Below, piece after piece: positions 36,009-40,647 of a stretch of DNA of 40,647 nt; position 1 is the first letter of the stretch; every line of letters starts with the position of its first letter. Under the pieces are notes generated by a model. That model was not told the origin of the DNA, ran no database searches, and saw only the letters and a list, made by a program, of their open reading frames with translations. Position numbers and translations under genes: made by a program. The stretch comes from Ichthyophthirius multifiliis. Its lineage: Eukaryota; Ciliophora; Oligohymenophorea; Hymenostomatida. The stretch lies in contig NW_004087043.1 of the NCBI RefSeq assembly GCF_000220395.1, forward strand, positions 1-40,647. The letters are read 5' to 3'.

Positions 36009-36908
36009 TTTTATTTTTCTATAATTATTTGTATATTTATCCTTACATATTTTTAATTCATAATAAACTAATTGTTTATACGATATTTATATAATATATA
36101 TATATATTATATAATTTTAATACATAAACTAAATTTATTAAATAATTTTTAACTATTGTTATATAATATTATAATTAATAAGTTTTTTTTTATATATTAT
36201 TATTTAAATTATTCCAATAAATTAATGATCTTAACCTTCGCTTTATAATAATTATTTATTATTTTTTAATTATAATATTATTAATTTAATATATATATAT
36301 TTTATATATAATGATTATTTATAATAATTTTATGAAATTTATTAATGTTTCGATTATATAATTCGTATAATTTTTTATTTATAAAAAATTAGATTTTTTA
36401 TTTATTTATATTAATATTAATTTTAACAACTTTCTTATTATTTACACATAAATAAATAGTTTTAATTTAACATCTATTAAATATAGTATATTATTAATTT
36501 TTAATAAATATTTAATTATTTTAAAATATGAGCAAATGAATTCTGCGAAATAAACTTTAATAGTCAAAATATATAATTCTTATAGTAATTTTTATAATAA
36601 AAAATAAAAATAAATTTTTTGTTTTGTTTTCTTTTAGAAGTAATTTTATTCAAAGTAATTTTTAGTATAAATTTTTTAATTTTATTGATATAAAAATTAT
36701 TAATTTTATAAATGATAAATGCTACTAATAATAATTAAAAAAAAAATATATATTAATACGTATAAATATATATATATGTATATATATATATAAATATATT
36801 ACAATTATAATTTTTTAATATTTATTTATATATATAATTTTATTATAAAAATTAATATCTAATATCGTTTTTTTATTCAAAATATTGTTTATTATATATA
36901 TATTTATA
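35912..36908. other. convergent spacer, no gene seen
   Basis: A/T-rich with an (AT)n tract near 35975-36005 and many TATATA runs. It lies between the 3' ends of two convergent genes. Confidence 0.6.
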
Positions 36909-37864
36909 TCAGTTTTTTTAAAATATACAAAACCATTAATCATTATTTCTTTGCATTACTTAATACAAATTAGAAACCTATTTTAACAAAAACTAGCTAT
37001 TAAATTTTTCTATATTACTTTGTTTAGAAAATCCCACAATACTCTCATAATTTAAATTTGGTTCTGTATTAATTCTACTATTATAGTTTATTTTTTTACA
37101 ATTGCTTTAATATTTATTCGTAAGATTTTTTTCATATTTATTATTAGTATTAAACATATTATTATCAAATTTATTATTATCTGATTAATTTTTATTATTA
37201 TTTAGGCTTTTTTATGATTTATTTATCATTTGAATTTCACTAATTTATAATGTATTAATATTTTTTTAAGAATTTATATTTTATAAATAATTTTTATTTT
37301 ATTAAAATTCAATGTTTTCTCTACTTGTATTTTATTATATATCATTATTACTTATAATACTATTATTATCAATTAAATTTAAATCTTTTAAAATAGATAT
37401 TCTTTAATTTTTTATGAAATTTATCTACTTCTTGAAGAATTTAATTAATTATTATTATTTATATTTACTTTACATATTTATATTGCTTTTTAAACTGCAC
37501 AATTTTTTTATTATTAGCGATTATTTTTTAAATATTCGTTATTTTCTTTATTATATGCTAAATCTTGTGAATTTATACTATTCTATCTTTAATTTTATTT
37601 TAATCTACTCATTAAGCTATTATCTTAAAATTATTATATATTTTAAATGTTTTATTAACTTCTTAATTATAACACTCCTTTAGAAGATAATATATTATTT
37701 TATATTGGAAAAGAAAAATATTCTTTAATTTTATAATCATTTAAAGGATTTAAATAAATTTTGAATTTTTACCATTCTTATATTAAAAATTCTGTTTGTA
37801 TAAATTATTATTTATTTGTTAGATGTCTTAAAAAAAATTCTATTAGTTCTATTAAAGAATTCAT
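36909..37864 (-). CDS. N/Q-rich protein of unknown function
   Basis: About 318 residues with no intron recognised. The N-terminal 60 residues form an amphipathic helical segment (MNSLIELIEFFLRHLTNKQQ, FLIQEWQKFKIYLNPL). The rest is dominated by N, Q, S, K and I with few acidic residues and looks disordered (DNNKFDNNMFNTNNKYEKNL). A better-mixed C-terminal patch contains INTEPNLNYESIVGFSKQSN and ends NNDQWFCIFQKN. The frame changes by one base at an A6 run (about 37408-37413), and one added A yields a continuous protein from ATG 37862-37864 to TGA 36909-36911. No domain was recognised. Confidence 0.65.
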
Positions 37865-38719
37865 TATTTTTAATATTTTTTTTAATATTTATTAATATTT
37901 TTATTATATATATAAAAAAAAAAAAAGTTGTTATATTAATTATATTATATTAAATAAAATATTAATAAATTATTTTATATAATATTTTAATTTATAGCAG
38001 TTATTATTTTTGTAAAATAAATCAATATTTATTTTAAATTAATTTTATATAATTTCTTAAATAAATTAATATATTATATATTAATATTATTTTTATATAT
38101 TTTATTTTAAAAAATGTTTTAATTAATATTCATTATTATTATATAATATTTTTATATTTATATATAATCTTTTTATATTATTATTTAATTTATTTTTATA
38201 TTTTAAATATTTATTTAAATTATATATGTAAACTATATTAATTTATTTTTATATATTTTTTTTAATTAATAATATAAAATTATTTTAGATATAAAAATAA
38301 TCATATATTTTTAAGATATTTTTAATATCTTATTTTTTTTATTATAAAATTAAATTTAAAATGCATATTATAATAATATATTTTAGTATTTATTTTTCAT
38401 AATATTTTTTTAATAATTAATTATTTTTGAAATGCTTTTATTATATTTATTAAATTTATATTAAAAAAAATATTTATGGTAAATTTTATAAATAAAAGCA
38501 TTTATGTTATTAAATATTATAAAATCTTAATTATTTATAATTTACCATATTTTAAAAATATTTTTTTTTTTTAAAAAAATAAAAATTTATAAATAAACAA
38601 ATAATTTATTTTTTAAACTTATACTAATATTAAAAATAATATAATTATATAAATTTAAAATATTAAATCACACTTACATCTGAATATATAAAAAAAAATC
38701 ATTAAAAATTCGAACTACC
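37865..38719. other. A+T desert with nested inverted repeats
   Basis: No gene seen. Contains the three-part inverted repeat at about 38430-38550 described separately. Confidence 0.5.
38430..38550. repeat. nested inverted repeats (two mutually exclusive hairpins)
   Basis: The middle block ATGGTAAATTTTATAAATAA + AAGCATTT (about 38476-38503) is complementary on its 3' side to AAATGCTTTTATT at about 38430. On its 5' side it is complementary to TTATTTATAATTTACCAT at 38531-38548. The two hairpins would share the centre, so only one can form at a time. Matches are near perfect apart from 1-3 base insertions in A/T runs. Confidence 0.5.
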
Positions 38720-38851
38720 ATGGAAATGTATTGTATAAAACATAGTTCTTGCAAATAAGGATATATAGAAAATAATGATGGAAATTATATTAAATTTTAT
38801 GGTGTATTGATAACTAAAGTTTGTTAAAATCAATGTAATAAAATTTATTGA
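38720..38851 (+). CDS. possible short Cys-containing ORF or first exon
   Basis: 43 codons from ATG 38720 to TGA 38849-38851: MEMYCIKHSSCKQGYIENND, then GNYIKFYGVLITKVCQNQCN. The C-x2-H-x3-C and C-x3-C spacing suggests a small zinc or disulphide unit, and composition is richer than the flanks. A GTAATAAAA donor inside the last codons could splice to an exon near 38880, so this may be a first exon. Short length keeps confidence low. Confidence 0.35.
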
Positions 38852-39636
38852 TAAAAAAAATTAAATATTACTTTTTAATGAAAAATATAAAGATTAAATT
38901 AAACAAATAATTAATTGCTAATTATAACAAAAATTATTTTTTGTAAAACTAATTATATGAAAATGAATAAAAATTATAGAAATAAATAAAAATTAATATT
39001 CATAAAAATTAATTTATATATATATTATAAAAAAAAATTAAATATTGTTAAAATATTACATATCATATATACACTCAAAAATATTTCTAATAATAAAAAC
39101 AAATTAAAAATAAATTAAATAAAATATAAAACAAAATTTATTTATTTTTTAAAAGTTTTTTTTTTATATGATTTATATTAATTTTTGTATATATTAAAAA
39201 TAAAAAAAATATATATTTGTAAATGTTAGTAATAGGTTAAATAAGAAAAGTTGATTTACAAAAAACGATATTTTAAATTGTAGTTTAAAAAAATGTAAAA
39301 ATAAGATAAAAAATAAATTTGAATAATAAATACATATAATAGATATATAAAAAAAAATATAAATATAAATATAAATATAAATATAAATATATAAATTATA
39401 AAACTTAATTAATATATTTTTATTTATAAATATATTTTCATTTATTTTTTAATATTTTATTTTTATATCATTTACACAATATATTAAAAATAAATTTTAA
39501 AAATATATTTATATTGAACATTAAGATATTTTTTAAAATTTAATCTGATGTATTTTTATTATTAATATAAATAAATTTAGCATATTTTTTATTTACTTTT
39601 ACATTATCATTTTAAATACTAAATAAAAAAAAAATT
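38852..39636. other. spacer upstream of the transporter
   Basis: A/T-rich. Includes a hexanucleotide run (AAATAT)n at about 39357-39390. A chance-looking frame from ATG 39224 runs into that repeat. This is the 5' flank of the transporter. Confidence 0.5.
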
Positions 39637-40647
39637 ATGAATAATTTTTTATCAAACTACTCTGAAATTATATCAGTGCAAGAAAATAATGAACTTTAAG
39701 CCCCATTTACCTTAAATATACATTAAAATAAATAAATATCCAAAATAACATTTGATGAAGCCTTAGATGAAGTAGGCGGTGCCAATTGGTATTAAATCCG
39801 TGCTTTTCTATGGTTTTCATTATAATGGTTTTTTACTGCTATGATTTTATTGTAATCTAATTTCGTTTTTATGGATCCTGAATATGATTGTAAAGGATAA
39901 AAATCTAACTAAGAATGCAATTATGATTGGGTTTGTAATTAGGTGAATTTTATAGATTATATAAAGTATAATGAAAACTCCCTTATTTTTTATTATGATC
40001 CTCCTTTAGTTTGTAATAGATCTTATATATATACGATTATGAGTTCTTTAACTTATGCGGGAAGTTTAATTGGGTTTTTTTTTTTTTCTTGGTATGCGGA
40101 TAATAAAGGAAGGAAAAAAGCATTGATTATAAGCTGGCTTATTGCCACTTTAAGTACTGTATTGATTGCTGTGACTAATAAGAGCCTTGTTTTTTGCTTT
40201 ATTGGACTTTTCTTGTAAGGATTAGGGGCTAATCCGGCTATTACGATTCATTTTTCATTCCTAAATGAGCATTCTTTGGGCAAATTTAGGGAATATACAT
40301 CTTCAGGGGTTTAAGTAGCGTTTGCTTTGGGAGAGTGTTACCTAGTTTTAATAGCCTATTTTATGCCTTATTGGAGAAGTTTGATTTTATATACTTTTCT
40401 TGTGCCTATAGCGTTGTTAAATTTAGGTGCATTTTTAATTTATGAGTCACCAAAATTTTTACATGAATAAAATAATCAAAAAGGACTTTCTGTTTTAAAT
40501 AAAATAGCTAAAGTTAATAAAAAAAAACAATTATAAATTGATATATTATAAAGTGTAATTAAAAATAATAAAGATAATTCTTATTCTGTTATAGATTTAT
40601 TTAAATATAAAAGTTTGAGAGTTAAAAATATATGCTGTGCAATTGTA
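39637..40647 (+). CDS. MFS transporter, SLC22/sugar-porter type, partial
   Basis: The N-terminal 337 residues of a major-facilitator membrane transporter, cut by the window end. An acidic soluble start leads to ITFDEALDEVGGANWYQIRA, like the F-x-[ED]-x-L-x-x-[VL]-G-G pre-TM1 segment of SLC22 organic-ion transporters. TM1 is AFLWFSLQWFFTAMILLQSN. A cysteine-containing loop follows (CKGQKSNQECNYDWVCN), as in the SLC22 large extracellular loop. TM2 leads to the signature ADNKGRKKAL between TM2 and TM3 (the D-x-x-G-R-[RK] motif). TM3-TM6 follow, then ESPKFL, the counterpart of the ESPRWL motif after TM6, and the start of the large cytosolic loop. Substrate is unknown. There is no intron in this part. 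The start ATG (39637-39639) is the first after an A-rich leader. Confidence 0.9.

Overview
This window is protein-coding nuclear DNA of a ciliate. TAA and TAG occur inside every recognisable gene where glutamine is expected, and only TGA ends a reading frame (ciliate nuclear code, table 6). The DNA is extremely A+T rich (by eye well above 80 %). Introns are short (about 40-95 bp), GT-AG, with GTA or GTT donors. Together these suggest an oligohymenophorean ciliate with a very A+T-rich genome, most like Ichthyophthirius or a close relative. That assignment is inference, because no rRNA or other marker is present. No telomere, tRNA, transposase or CRISPR was seen. Standard-code ORF finding fails here, so genes were read by hand with table 6 and spliced where GT...AG pairs restore the frame.

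Layout, left to right. A four-exon ankyrin protein (-, 1863-2598) is followed by a diverged tandem-repeat spacer (about 2.85-4.1 kb). Then come a secreted or membrane-anchored 5'-nucleotidase family enzyme (+, 4358-6549) and a giant Q/N/K/E-rich coiled-coil protein of about 2,200 residues (+, 7089-13862). An Erv46/ERGIC3 ER-Golgi cargo receptor (-, 15289-16302) and, after a 3.1-kb poor region, a compact protein kinase (-, 19438-20289) follow. Next are a Q/P-rich coiled-coil protein (-, 21504-23754), a three-exon Qb-SNARE of the NPSN type (-, 24443-25260), and a type I membrane protein with clustered cysteines (+, 25520-26317).

The right half holds a helical-repeat protein with a mitochondrial-like N-terminus (-, 26422-27563), a seven-exon polyQ coiled-coil protein (+, 28216-30345), an unrecognised five-exon protein (-, 32533-34392), a small two-exon hydrophobic protein (+, 35301-35911) and an N/Q-rich unknown (-, 36909-37864). 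A major-facilitator transporter of the SLC22/sugar-porter type (+, 39637 onward) runs off the right edge. Between them are A+T deserts with microsatellites and several weak ORFs that may be gene relics.

Three of the genes belong to secretory and membrane traffic or the cell surface (Erv46, Qb-SNARE, nucleotidase), but nothing suggests an operon-like unit. Neighbours are arranged convergently, divergently or head-to-tail with independent spacers. A striking technical feature is that at least seven coding frames lose one base inside a run of A on the sense strand. I read this mainly as homopolymer undercalling in the assembly rather than true pseudogenes.
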